Shown here: piece by piece, positions 1 to 11,346 of the stretch
How the letters are laid out: each line of letters starts with the position of its first letter
Position numbering within the stretch: the first letter of the stretch is position 1
Assembly: GCF_037975245.1 (NCBI RefSeq)
Contig: NC_092564.1
Location: 4,307,484 to 4,371,483, forward strand
Direction: 5' to 3'
Source of the DNA: Apostichopus japonicus
Lineage: Eukaryota; Echinodermata; Holothuroidea; Aspidochirotida; Stichopodidae
DNA: 64,000 nucleotides
Position numbers and translations under genes: made by a program
The notes under the pieces: model-generated
The model's database searches: none
What the model saw: only the letters and a program-made list of their open reading frames with translations
Told to the model about the DNA's origin: nothing

Positions 1-226
1 CTGAATTTAATTAAAAAACTAAATACCATATAATGGCAAACAATAACTGTTTAAAACATAATAATAAATATGGGTTTAATCCTACTTTGAAAAAAGAACT
101 GTCTAAAAAAATTCCTCTGAAAAGTTAACTTGTCAGTGACAGCAATATGCTGTCAGTTTGAATAAAACTAAAGACTGTTTAATGGTAAGCAATAACCATT
201 GAAAAAAATAATATGATACTAATGTT

Positions 227-1436
227 TTAAGGCCTTCTTTGTTTTACGATTGACGTCAGCTTCTCGGATATGTATTTGCTGAACCTTGCAGCTTCCTCAG
301 TAAACTGCAGCTTTCTTTCAAACGTTCCACGAATTGTGCTGCAAGAAACAAAGCGTATGAACACTTAAGAATTGACTTATCATGATTAACAGTAACAGTG
401 TGGTCCTAAAACTTAACAAACTCTCTTGCATTGCTAGATGAGTGCTTTCATGGAAAGTTAAGGTCAAACTTTCCTATGGTTTAGAATGTCTCACGATATT
501 TATCTCTGTTGGTATCCAACCTGAATGGACTAGCAATCACAGTCTAACCAAGAACATTCTTTTGGTTTAGAATTTGGGTTTGCTCAATGTAGTTTGATTG
601 TAGGCTTCCTGTCAGAACTCAAAGGCAATTAAGAACCAACCAAAATGATATCAGTTGTTAACTCATGATACTGGAATGCATAATCTTACTGATAAATAGT
701 TCTGTCAGTGTTAAAAAATTACTTACTCCTGAAAAACAGCTTATTCAGTAAATTATATTGTACACTTGTGTACTAAGTCATGAGCTTGTAATATAAATGG
801 TAACTTGTTTGAAAGCTTTTCATAATGACTAACCTTCCATAGCATTAAGCTTCACGGGAGACAACAGCGGTTTTCCATCTCTGTCACTGTTGAATCGTGT
901 GCAAGCATTCCCAACGACTTTCGTTTTCAAAGTGTTGGTACCCCAAATCAACACCAGTAAAGTCTTCACGAACATAGAGTGTTTCTCTTAACTACAAATG
1001 GCCTCCCACTTGTCTTCAGGAAGCCCAAAATCTGCACCAATATTGACCTGTGAACAGAAAATATGATATACCTGTAAGCATATATACAGATATAGCACAT
1101 GATAACTCACATTATCATAAACCAGGGATGAGACTGAGCCGGTGAAAAAAAATCTGAAATTTATCGATCGCCGTCCTGGGGGAAGGGTTTAAGGAGAGGG
1201 GGTTCCCCCTCCCCCTTTTTTTTTTGGAAGGTAAGGAGGGCTTAGATGCAAAATGGTGGACTCTAGATGGAATCTATCACATCACGTAACTCGCCAAAAA
1301 AGTGTGGAATTTCTGCTTGTATAATTTATCCATTAGCTTTTTTGAACCAAAAAAGGCTTTTTTGCTTGCTTTGTGCTACTTGATTCCACCACTGGTCAAA
1401 TTCGGTGTTCCTTTTCTTCACTGTCCAGCATGTTCG

Positions 1437-1469
<33 letters not shown>

Positions 1470-2057
1470 ATAAAAAACGCGAATTACGAGAAAAAACGCG
1501 AAAATGAAAAAAAAAAAAATCGGAAATCCGCGTTTCCGCGGAAGAGTCTCATGCCTGATAAACATACATTAACATTAAAATTTTATATCAACATATTGGG
1601 AGGTAAACATTTAAATCAAGGTCCCTCAAGTTATAAGCCAGGAATAGCAGCTTTACCAAATAATTACTAGCTTTGCACTATAACACCAAGTTATTTTTCA
1701 AAGCTTAATAACCATGTTTATAATTATCCCAAATCAGTAAAAAATTGGTCAAACTTATGACGCTTGTACGTAAATGATGTACCAGACTGTTTTTTATATA
1801 TTATATATAAACAGGTTATGAAAAGTATCTAAATAATATCATTACACATTTGGGTACAATAGTTAAACTCACCCTTCCATCTTTTTTCTCTATGGCACTT
1901 GTTCCTTTGCTTTTTGGACTCTAGGATAAACTCTTAATTATCATCTTACACCATTATGTCTTTAAGCCATATACGTTCTCCTCTTCTGTTGTTGCCTCCA
2001 CACTGGTGTCGTACATCACAGGAAACCTCACCTGGATATTTGGTTTTTCAATTCTTC
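227..2057 (-). pseudogene. Decayed BEN-domain gene, three exons
   Basis: Three minus-strand blocks with plausible splice sites read as a BEN-domain protein. Block 1873-2057 (acceptor CCAG, donor GTGAGT) is a hydrophilic linker ending KKDGR. Block 834-1047 (acceptor TTCACAG, donor GTTAGT) begins VNIGADFGLPEDKWEAI and continues MFVKTLLVLIWGTNTL, then KPLLSPVKLNAM, which matches the BEN core pattern (hydrophobic FV..L..a.fG..L, then kP.L.p.K..A). Block 227-338 (acceptor CTTGCAG) gives RGTFERKL and the helix FSKYISEKLTSIVKQRRP, then TAA. BEN domains bind DNA or chromatin. Decay signs: in-frame TAA in each of the first two blocks, and the phase between the last two is off by one. The family call rests on pattern memory, not a search. 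Confidence 0.55.
1123..1557. mobile_element. MITE with CAGG..ATGAGACT ends and 6-bp TSD
   Basis: The left end reads CAGGGATGAGACT and the right end, reverse-complemented, CAGGCATGAGACT: imperfect terminal inverted repeats of 13 bases with one mismatch. Both ends are flanked by the direct repeat ATAAAC (1117-1122 and 1558-1563), consistent with a target-site duplication. The 435-bp interior has no credible coding sequence but includes an A-run of about 29 bases at 1440-1467 and G/C homopolymers. It lies in an intron of the decayed BEN gene. Superfamily not assigned. Confidence 0.65.
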
Positions 2058-3527
2058 CTGGAAAAAGGAAATAGCAAAGCAGCAGTAGTCATGAATCATT
2101 TGAAAAAATGAAATAAAGTTGTCACCACAAAGTGATGTGAGATTTGCTTCCACAATAGTCTGAAAAAAGGATTCCCAAAGTCTGAAGCAGACTGTATAAA
2201 GCTGAACATTTGAACCAGAGTGTCATCATTGCAACCAGAATCAAATGCCCAGACTACAGATATAATAAAACATGGGCTAAATCTTTGTTTGTTTTTAAGA
2301 TCTAAAAATACAAGATTTTAGAAACACAAATGCACTGAGCCAACTTATTTATAGGCCTAATTGTTTTAAGTTGTTATTTTGCTTGCTCACTTAACAAGTC
2401 TTATTTAGACCTAGGCTAGAGAAGAAACAGTTCTTTGTCACACTAAGTCAGTTTGTCTTTCAGTCGTTTTTTTAGTCTTACTAATAGTAGTACTAAAGTA
2501 TATAATACCGGTGACTAGCCAACATAATTTGTTCAGCCTACTGTAACAGTAAGTTTGAAGGTCTAGCCTTGTTTTATTCAATATCACATAGCCTACCCAT
2601 TTAGATTCACATGGGAAATTCAAGAAATCTTAACCAAATGAGTGTAGACCTAAGCTTCAAGTAAACTACAGTATTGAAACTCAGCCCCAGCATTTGTTTG
2701 GAAATAAATTAGAAGATTATGTGCGACTGTTCAATCTAGCCCAATACACACATAACACATTGTTAATTGGTGTTTAGAATGCACAGTTTAGTGTTGAGAA
2801 TGCACTGCAGTACTCAATAGAAAACCTAGGCTACTCACTGTCATTGCACTTGTGTATTGCGAAACGCTAGCCCAACAACGGTCACAAGTGCCAGTGGCCT
2901 AACAATTAACGTTAGTTTTACCTCCAAGTTTAAGGAACAACAGGTAGGCCGATGGTGGCGGTTAATACTTCCATTCTTCTATAGATCTTCTTGGGTGATT
3001 AACAGTTGAAAGTTGCTTAGAGTGATCGTATTAAACCATGCCAAGCAATGCTTACGCTGTGCAATGCAAGTTGCCGTTGCTCCTCGGTTTCGAAATTGAA
3101 TATGGTGTTGAAGTCAAAGTTCAACCTCGTACAAAATGTGATTCTCGAAAAAAATTAAAATATTGTCTTTGGCCCCAATTTGAGAGTTTCATGTCACTCA
3201 AAAATTACAAATATCATTAATTGATATCAAAAATTTAAAATAACAGTAAATAAGAAAGAATTAAATCATAATACAATTTAAACATTAATTATTTTTATCT
3301 TGATCTTGACTTGGCAATATGTGTCTTACTTTCTTAGACTATGAATCACTGATCTAAATATAGATGCGAGCTCGTCTCAATCTTTTGATGTATGTATATG
3401 CTACGTATTCATATACTATCTGGAAGAACTCTCTCATAAATTTATTATGTGAATTTTTCATTTTACCTTAATGTACCAAATAGGATAAACAATTCAGTGA
3501 TCAGACATATGTTATACCACATCTTTG
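2058..3527. other. No gene recognised
   Basis: AT-rich sequence with no exon that I can support on either strand. The 60-codon reading frame from 3038 has no family resemblance. The stretch probably holds upstream intron or flanking DNA of the BEN relic. Echinoderm-like TAGGCCTA words occur (about 2350 and 2410). Confidence 0.5.
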
Positions 3528-3545
3528 CAGTGGCAAAGCCAGCGA

Positions 3546-3570
3546 GGGCGGGGAAGGGGGGGGGCAGGGG
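3546..3570 (+). other. G-run cluster able to form a G-quadruplex
   Basis: Four or more runs of three to nine G separated by loops of one or two bases lie within 25 bases on the plus strand. This fits the usual G4 pattern. It sits in a GC-rich patch unlike the surrounding AT-rich DNA, possibly the end of an unrecognised short repeat starting CAGTGGC at 3528. Confidence 0.4.
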
Positions 3571-3780
3571 AAAGAGTACCTCCACAAAATTTTTGGGACG
3601 TGATGTCCGACGGTGAAGAAAACGAAGGGAGCAAAAAAAGAGGAAATAATTGCATTATTTTGCATATAAGCCCTTTATGAGAAACAAAAATTTTCAAGCC
3701 CCCCTCCCCTCATAAACCTTCCCTGACAACGGTGATCCACCATTATGTGCCTTAAAGTGGAGACAGAAATTTGAACCAAC

Positions 3781-4310
3781 TGGTACCTGTTGAATGCAAC
3801 TGGTGTAACAGGTACCTGTTAAACCAGTTGTTTCAACAGGTACCTGTTAAACCAGTTGTTTTCAACAGGTACCTGTTAAACCAGTTGTTTTCAACAGGTA
3901 CCTGTTAAACCAGTTGTTTTCAACAGGTACCTGTTAAACCAGTTGTTTTCAACAGGTACCTGTTAAACCAGTTGTTTTCAACAGGTACCTGTTTAACCAG
4001 TTGTTTTCAACACTGAGTTACCTGTTAAACCAGTTGTTTTCAACAGGTACCTGTTAAACCAGTTGTTTTCAACAGGTATTTTACCTGTTGAAAGCAACTG
4101 GTTTAACAGGTACCTGTTAAAACCAATTGGTACCTGTTACAGCTTACAGGTAATTTACCTGTTGTAACAGGCAATTAACTGGTATAAACTGGTTTTGGTC
4201 ACAATACCTGTTAAAACCAGTTGTCGTTAACAGGTACCTGTTAGTCCCTGTTGGTTCCAGTTAAAACCAATTGAAATTGTAACAGGTATTAACAGGAATT
4301 TTCTCCTGGG
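3781..4310. repeat. 29-bp tandem array with palindromic core
   Basis: The central part (about 3830-4080) repeats a 29-base unit; starts at 3841 and 3870 set the period. Each unit carries the perfect 14-base palindrome AACAGGTACCTGTT followed by AACCAGTTG and a T-run. Flanks to 3781 and 4310 hold degenerate copies in both orientations. The array ends at the edge of duplication unit A, where homology to units B and C begins (about 4312). Confidence 0.9.
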
Positions 4311-4606
4311 GTGGCAGCCTCATTGCTAGATACTAACTACATACTCAATAAATGTTTCTGAGGCTACATTTCATAGGCATGTGGCTTTAACTTTCTTGAT
4401 TTGCAGCCAATGTTTAGTGTCCTTTCTGTTAATCAGTTTGTTTGGCTTAATGATAACATCTACATTACAATACCATTTGAGTTAGTTTTCTAGAAGGTCA
4501 CTCTATAAGAAAATCGGTCGAATACTACCATTGAATTTGTTTGAATAATTTATAAAGTTAGATGAAACTGCGCTCTCTCTTACTCTATTGCTTCTTCTTT
4601 CACAAG

Positions 4607-4735
4607 AGTGTCCGACAGGGATGTTCGGTGCAGGCTGTTCTGAAACGTGTCTCTGTCAGAACCAGGGCAATTGCGACTCTGTTACAGGATATTGTGAATG
4701 CAGACCAGGTACAAGGGGCATGTATTGCAATGAGG
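4607..4735 (+). CDS. EGF-like exon (plus-strand receptor, copy A)
   Basis: 129 bases, phase 1 at both ends, acceptor CACAAG and donor GTGAGT. The reading frame is open and has the complete cysteine pattern of an EGF-like repeat (CETCLCQNQG-type spacing, C.C.PG..G..C at the end). Its copies at 39951 and 57165 are frameshifted, so this is the only intact version in the window. Confidence 0.75.
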
Positions 4736-5388
4736 GTGAGTTGATCTCATTAATATTAAATTCTCATTGAGCTTTAATATGTACAGCATAGAAAAGGAAG
4801 TTGAACCTTTTAATGCCCCTATCACTCTCCCCTCCAGAAGCAAACACAATTGTCGCCATCATCCAAGTGTAACATATTTACGTTTAGGTGGTATGCTCAT
4901 TGTGCACAATGATGTGGAGTGGATGATAGTGCGTAGATAATAGATCCAACAGTTTATCAACTCTACCAAGTGTTACTTCCAATGATACCACAATTGATCG
5001 AGCTGAAATACCTCACAGAGTTTCGAGTGAATGGTAATGAGAGAGCTCGACTCAATAGAGTTCATTTAATTCATCCTCGCTCACAAATGTTTCAGTCAAA
5101 GCCAAATAGATAAAATTGTGCTGTGTACTTCATTATTTGAAACGAAACTTAGCTAATCAAGCTAATTTCTCATAAAGTCCTGGGATGTGTTTCGCATTTT
5201 AGATTTTAAATAAAGAATCATCCAATTGTAACTTGTTAGAAGGGTTGCAATGAAGGATCAAATGTTCAGCAAGACATAGGATACAAACAGATTTGATAGT
5301 TTTACTAAATGATTACTTCTGTGCAATGTCATAGTTTGTAATTGCTTGACATAGTTTGTTATTGATTGACATTTTAATGCCCCTTGTC

Positions 5389-5499
5389 ATGGCGATGAGT
5401 GTGCCTACGAATGCAATTGTGACAATGGAGCTACTTGTGCTGCATATGATGGGGAATGCATCTGCCCAGACGGTTTTACTGGACTATTTTGTGACGAAG
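5389..5499 (+). pseudogene. EGF-like exon lacking its splice acceptor
   Basis: The exon body is open and ends with donor GTAAAA after GAC GAA G (phase 1). Copies B and C show the ancestral start: TTTTCAG or TTGTCAG, then CA TGT CCA CCT GGT. Here 20 bases covering the AG and the first six codons are missing, leaving TTGTC joined to ATGGCGATGAG. The only nearby AG is GATGAG at about 5399, which would enter in a different phase. Confidence 0.7.
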
Positions 5500-6088
5500 G
5501 TAAAATTCCCCATTCAAAATTTGTGTCCCTATTTTTAACAGTGTTAATTGGCAGCCAAACTGCTTATTTGTTCTAACTTCTTAGCACATTTGTAAAAACA
5601 TTATATGAATCAGACATATTTTAGATGAAACATCATATGTCAGTCGAAATGACAGTAAGCTTAATGACTTTAAATGTTATGATCTGTAGACTACAACTCA
5701 TATAGTTGCCCAAGTGATAATCACAATAATTGACTGTGCCACTCTTTTGAGCGCCTCTGTTTCCACAAGCATTAATATATTGCATTAATAGCTGATACTA
5801 TCAAAGATACAAAATGTAATGGGTATTACTCTAGAGTGCTTGTTAAACAAAACATCAAAGGGACTTGTCTTTTCAAAATGCATTCTTAATTTTTTTTAAG
5901 ATAGCCCTCACCATATGCCATTTCTCTGTGAAACTTAGCCAACGTTATAATGATACAGAATGATACAAGAAGCCTCAACCAAACTAATGGCTAAATTTCA
6001 CATTTTGAACAGATCTTACAACTTTCTCATCATGTTCAATTACAACCATAAAAACATCTTCTCTCTTTTTCCATCATGTGTGTTTTAG

Positions 6089-6220
6089 TATGCACATTAG
6101 GGTATTATGGAAAGGATTGCGATTCTGTGTGTAATTGCACAATGAATGGCACTGTGGTATGCGACCATGTTACTGGTTGTCAATGTGAGGTTGGATATAT
6201 AGGTGTGCAATGTGAACGCC
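6089..6220 (+). CDS. EGF-like exon (plus-strand receptor)
   Basis: 132 bases, phase 1-1, acceptor TGTTTTAG, donor GTAAGT. Codes one EGF-like repeat with N-glycosylation-type sequons NCT and NGT and the closing pattern CQCEVGYIGVQC. This segment is absent from units B and C. Confidence 0.75.
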
Positions 6221-6997
6221 GTAAGTTAATGTTCCTTTCAAATGTTTACTCCGTTATCTGTAATATGATAGATCGCAAAATGTACGTCATTTGGGACCCA
6301 CGCCCTCCAACAACTGGATGGACATTGTCTTCACAATATCCAATGCCAAAAATATAAGATCAATATAAGGTTGCCTAAATATTAAATGAGACATGATCAT
6401 AAACTATCCCGTCATATCCTTGCTGGGATAGAAATGATAATGTTCTTGTGTTATATAATTTATTATTCAACTCTTTAAGTGATTCAGATTAGTTCTTTGC
6501 ATTCAAAATTAAAATGAAATAACTATATTCCGTTCTTCTTTGGATGTACAGTTGTAACTAATGTTCAATGTAACTTGCAATGTTCTGTGTGAATGTTTTC
6601 AATTAGCTAACAACAATAAAGAACTGATTTTACCTTTGCATTAACGGAGAAATTCACATTGCATACTCTCATTTTTTTTTAAATATTTAAGTAAGTTAAC
6701 GTAATATTGAAAAGTGTTATGAATCGTGTATAATAGATGTGAGGTCACCATGTTCTGGTTAACCCACTGGACTCTTCAGAACATATTTAGTTGTTACTAT
6801 TTAATAAAGTTTTTAATGGTGGTTGGTGCATAGGACACTTCATATTATAATTATAAAAAAAAACAAGGATTGAAGCAAAAGACATCTGACGTTTGGGTCA
6901 TGCACACCACAAAGCTGTTTGTATATTTGTCAAAACTGAGTTCATATTTTCAACCTAATCTTACCATTTTATGTATTGAATGAGTTTTTGTTTGCAG

Positions 6998-7206
6998 TTA
7001 AAGGCATTGAAGAGAGTGGAAATCGGACTGTCTTATTGGCAACCCTCATTCCTAGCGTGTTGATGGTATTGATGGCATTGACGGCATTCATTCTATGGAG
7101 AATAAAAGGAAACTGGGAAAGGAAAAGAAAACAGATAGATAGCATTAAAGATGGAAAGTGCTTCCAAAGCAACGGTTTGTACTATAACAACAAGCTGAGG
7201 ATATAG
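6998..7206 (+). CDS. Transmembrane and tail exon (plus-strand receptor)
   Basis: Acceptor TTTGCAG, phase-1 entry, TAG stop. It codes a sequon (NRT), a hydrophobic helix of about 22 residues, then KGNWERKRKQIDSIKDGK and the C-terminus LYYNNKLRI. The double tyrosine is the only obvious tail motif. The terminal exon is unique to unit A. Confidence 0.7.
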
Positions 7207-9585
7207 TTTTTTTGTAATATACTTGATATGAAGAGACGAGCAGTGGCTAGCTGTTTGGGCTGTGGTAAAAAAAACGTAGGACACAATCTGGGAACCTCTT
7301 TTTCTTTTTTCTTTGTACGTATTAAATGTCCTTATCTACAAGCAAATGGGAAATCTGTTGTAACTCCTCATGGGGAAGATTCTGAAGAAATTTAACCGTC
7401 TCTAAATAATACTGATAAGCTAAGTTTTAGCAACTCTTTGTGTTATATGAACCTCAAGCAGTTCATCAGTTTGATGGCTTCTCTCTGTTATCCATCTGCT
7501 TTTATTTGCCAGGTTTTTATAGTTCTTTTAATAGCATATATAATTGCACTCCACCAAAGCAACGATACATTGCTTTATCATGGCTCCCAAGTACAAAACA
7601 ATCACATTAACTTTATGAAGTTGTTATACAATACAGCTTCTATTACTTCACTTGCACGGTGTTTACTAACAAGAAAATACAACGTACGGTCACATTTTGA
7701 CAGTGTAACCACTGAACAGGTTGGGATTAAGACGGTCTCATCATATGAAGTTACGTTCACTTATTACTTCATATATAATATAACTATGGAGAAAGTACAA
7801 ACATTTTCCAAATCCATATATATTCAACCTTGTGTGACAGGTGAACAATGTTACAGCTTTAAATACGTGTGAAGAAAACCCCAAGAGTTTTGTGGGGTAA
7901 TGCTCCTCTGATCTTTGTTCTCAACAGCTTGTGTTAATAAGGGAGGTGACAATATTTATGGTGATGCTCATTAACTATTAATAATTTGCCTGCAGTAACG
8001 CACCATCATTATTCAAGGTAAGTTCTTAAATATATATCTGAATTTCTATTAGTTTGTGTGTGTTATGTGTGTATATGTATGCACTTGTTATGTATTTAGA
8101 CTGAAACAAATGACTGCCAAGTCATCAGACGTATTTTATTGAAAGAATAACCATCTAAAAGTATTTTATAGTTGAGGGGTATTGGAAAGGTTAGAGTACG
8201 TGAATTCAAACGGTGGAAAAAGCAATGGAATCCTTTGTCTGAAGGTAAACACATCCGGGTGTGTGTGACTGGGGGGGGGGGTGACACTATACAACACTGG
8301 CATTCATGACTTGATGATATCAGTATTGTAGTCCTCTTCCTGTTGTTTTACCATGTTGATTTTTATTTCGCATTGAATGTGCCATAATAATGTGTTTATA
8401 AAGTAGGATAAGGTTTTCTGAATCATAAAACGTCCATCAAATTACTACTATTAATGATGACGTAAGAGACAATAGCCAAAGATTCGTAAATGAAGCGATA
8501 CTTAATATTTACTTCCCAACGGATGAAACAGTACACTAATCGCTAAAAATAGGCGCCGCCAGGACAGTTAAGCCACATAGAACTCGTAATCAAATTACAG
8601 TTTTATTAACCGCTTCTCGTAATAATATAGTTTCTTCTTTTCTTAGTCTATTAACCAACCCCACCTGGAATTTACTGTAATGGAAAGAATCATTCAGCGC
8701 CGGCCTCCCAAAATTGAAGGCCATTGCCTTACTACCCAGCAGTGACGGTATCATCAGCCCTCTTGAAATATTGAACATGGTGCCAATGATATCTACAGAT
8801 TTGCAGAACTCAGATGATATATTTTACCCAGAAAGTAGTCCTAGATGTTTATCTATTTTATGCTTGCTTTTGTTTTTTCTTCTTCGTAATTTTAAACTAT
8901 TCATTGCTGAATATTATAGTTCCTTCTGAGAAAGATGAAGATCATCTCACAGTCGGAATAAGTAGCTTGTAAAGTGTACATATATGCGTTGCTTTAATTA
9001 ATCAATGTATTGCTTAACTTTTCAGCGTAAACTCCTTGGTTAGCAATATGTTTTGATATCCCATTTCGCACATTTAAAGCACCTAAAAGTAAGGTTCGAA
9101 TGTAAACAATTTGATCTTAATTTTTAGTATGAGACTAATGACTACTGGTAAAGTCAAAATCAATAGAACGAATGACTTTCGTGTAGGAAAATCGAATGGA
9201 AAATATATCTGGTTTCACGGCTCCAAATTAAACTTTAATGACAACTTTTGTCGCACGATTTCTCTATTTATAACAATAAGACGGCGGAACTGTAGTAGTG
9301 GTAAAGTCAACAGCCCTGTTTTCACTTTCTGTATAGTAAAGGAAAGTACTAGACAATTAATTTCGATAATATGAGGTTCTTCTCGATTCTGTAGATTGAA
9401 GAAGTTAAGGGACAGCTTCTAGTTTCCTCTTTTCAAAAACGTTATTGCAAAACCTGTAAACCTAATGAATTAATGAAAGTTTTGCGTTCCTCTTTTTGGT
9501 TAAAGAAATTGCCAACATTTACTCAATCCTTCCTATCTCATTCGCTGTATGTTTGGCAGCATTCGTCGCCTTTCAGCCAGCATAA
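7207..9585. other. Non-coding stretch unique to unit A
   Basis: Probable 3' UTR and intergenic DNA after the plus-strand receptor. Reading frames here (7438-7872, 8714-8929, 9111-9374) have AT-driven composition, no domains and no homologous copy in units B or C. A ten-base G-run lies at about 8272-8281. The segment ends where homology with B and C resumes at about 9586. Confidence 0.5.
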
Positions 9586-10195
9586 TGTTTGAGAGTGCCA
9601 TTTATGTATCTTTGCCCTTCCATTATATCTTTTAAATGCTGTCAAGTGAATTAATGTAATAAACAATATCAGATAAGATTGTAGTTATTTCATTCGTAAA
9701 CATTTCATACAGTGCATGTTCCACAAAATCTTCATACATGCAAAACTGCAGATGTGTTAGTGTTAAATTAAACATTTAATTTTTGCTGTTTATTTTTGCA
9801 TATGTTAATACTAAAATAATTGCTTCCTTAGTTTTGACATATTCACCTCCAGTTAACTTAAACGAAATTGATGCACATAAAATGAAATTATTTGAATTTG
9901 CTATAAACATCACAAATGTTAATCAAAGAGGAAAAGAAATGTTGATACTTACAATATCAGTTCAAGTAAATAAATTACCACTGATTGACAGATTCCATTT
10001 TCTCTTATTCCGACGAGTCAAACTGTGTGAAACCCCAAAGCGGTAAACAAACAGCAATGATAGCATTTCAAAAGTAGTAGATGACCTTGTTTTGGGCATG
10101 GATCATGTTACGATCATTTCATGCAGCTTAAACTCTAAAAACTGAACTAAGGCCATGTCATACAAATCAAAATCAATTTTAAAGCATTCCCATTG

Positions 10196-10441
10196 CAGGG
10201 GCGTGGCGAGGAATTTGCCAAGAGAGGGGCGAAGCTTGTAGGCGAACTATCTAAGCGTTGCGCCATCATGAGTTGGCGTGAAGCGTAACATTTTTTATTG
10301 GCCGAAATGCCTCCCAGGTCTTGTAAGTTGCATCTAAGCACTTTCTATTTGAAATTACTAGCGATATCATAAACAAAATACAAAAATAAGCTCAAGGGGG
10401 GGTGGTCGCCCCCTCGCCCCCCCCCCTTGGCTACGCGCCTG
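10196..10441. mobile_element. hAT-type MITE with 8-bp TSD
   Basis: Starts CAGGGGCGTGGC and ends GGCTACGCGCCTG, imperfect inverted termini that begin CAG and end CTG as in hAT elements. It is flanked by the 8-base direct repeat TCCCATTG (10188-10195 and 10442-10449). Unit B at about 41833 and unit C at about 58970 have the uninterrupted site, so the element landed in A after the split or was lost in B and C. No coding capacity. Confidence 0.8.
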
Positions 10442-10860
10442 TCCCATTGCGAGTGTTCCTATAATGTGCCTGCAATGAAACAACTACTAGAGAACACATT
10501 TGATCGCACAGTCATGTCTCCATATACAACCAGGACTTAAATAAAGTATACCTGACGCAGTGTGTTATGGGAGGAGTAGCGTGGCATTAATATGAGTCTA
10601 ATTTTCTAATTCCGTCTCGAAATTTGACAACAAAAGTCATTAAAAACACCTGCATCTCTACAGTTTAAGTAAAATCCCCCCCCCCCCTCAAAAAACAAAA
10701 TGTCATAATTACAATGAACATAACAATTTTAATCATCTATATCTTGACAGCAAGACTCAACATTTTGACAAGAACACAAACACACACTCAAAAATTGAGA
10801 AATTCGGATACTTCAAGATCAACAGTTGATGTTGCTAGACAAAATGTCTAGAAAATAGAT

Positions 10861-11133
10861 ATGCATCGTCGAATGTCTGGTCACTTTGGGGGTTCTGGTC
10901 GCTTTCGTCAATTAAAGTGTGGATTAACCTCCGTGGATGTTAAAAAGTTCTACAAGTTAGGGTATGAACAGCATCGATCGGGATTAAGCAATCCCTACGG
11001 AAGAATTCAGTATTATACATATCATCGGATGCATTGTATTGTAAACATATTACACAAGACACACACGGACAGTCCAGAGGAAAACTCACGTATGACAGAT
11101 GACTGGTGGAATTTGCATGCGACTCCTATTTGA
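10861..11133 (+). CDS. Open frame kept in three units, possible receptor tail exon
   Basis: The frame ends at TGA 11131. Its last 60 codons (from about 10955, FYKLGYEQHRSGLSNPYG) align in the same frame with 42364-42537 and 59540-59724 and share the C-terminal run THTDSPEENS..TDDW.NLH.TPI. A YxxM motif is kept (YHRM here, YHHM in B, YHQM in C) and YGRI/YGKL precedes it. No strong splice acceptor is visible and there is no upstream domain. It could be a cytoplasmic-tail exon of the plus-strand receptor or a relic. Substitutions between copies are mostly replacements, so coding status is uncertain. Confidence 0.35.
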   Translation: MHRRMSGHFGGSGRFRQLKCGLTSVDVKKFYKLGYEQHRSGLSNPYGRIQYYTYHRMHCIVNILHKTHTDSPEENSRMTDDWWNLHATPI

Positions 11134-11346
11134 AACGTTTTGAAGCAACGAGGTTCTAGGTCATAGAAGCGCACAGTAAAACATTGTTCTCGTGCTTAAA
11201 GTTTGATTAAACTATTTTAGTGTTACCTTCACATCCCCTTATTTAAAGTTGGAACCTATCCAGTCCAAGTTCAAAACAATAACGTGAATATAATGTTACG
11301 CGTAACGGGATATACACGGAAAAAATAACTAAAGTCGAATTGAGGG

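Larger units (their letters stand above)
4607..7206 (+). pseudogene. 3' part of a multi-EGF transmembrane receptor, probably broken
   Basis: Four exons. 4607-4735 (phase 1-1) is one EGF-like repeat starting CPTGMFGAGCSETCLC. The second block, up to 5499, has the EGF pattern ECNCDNGATC then CICPDGFTG. 6089-6220 is a third repeat, CTLGYYGKDCDSVCNC. 6998-7206 codes a short stalk, a membrane helix (LLATLIPSVLMVLMALTAFILW), a basic stop-transfer stretch KGNWERKRKQ, and ends LYYNNKLRI with TAG. Donors GTGAGT, GTAAAA and GTAAGT and acceptors TTTTAG and TTTGCAG are good. The second exon lacks its acceptor and first codons, so the gene is probably inactive or skips that exon. No signal-peptide exon lies upstream in the window. 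The family resembles MEGF10/PEAR1-type scavenger receptors. Confidence 0.65.

Noticed and set aside
1302-1670. 122-codon frame with a lysine run
   Set aside because: It reads through the A-homopolymer of a MITE; low complexity, not a gene.
3781-4310. CRISPR-like array
   Set aside because: Units are contiguous 29-mers without unique spacers, in a eukaryotic context.
7438-7872. 144-codon plus-strand open frame after the plus receptor
   Set aside because: AT-driven composition, no domain, no copy in B or C, and located where a 3' UTR is expected.
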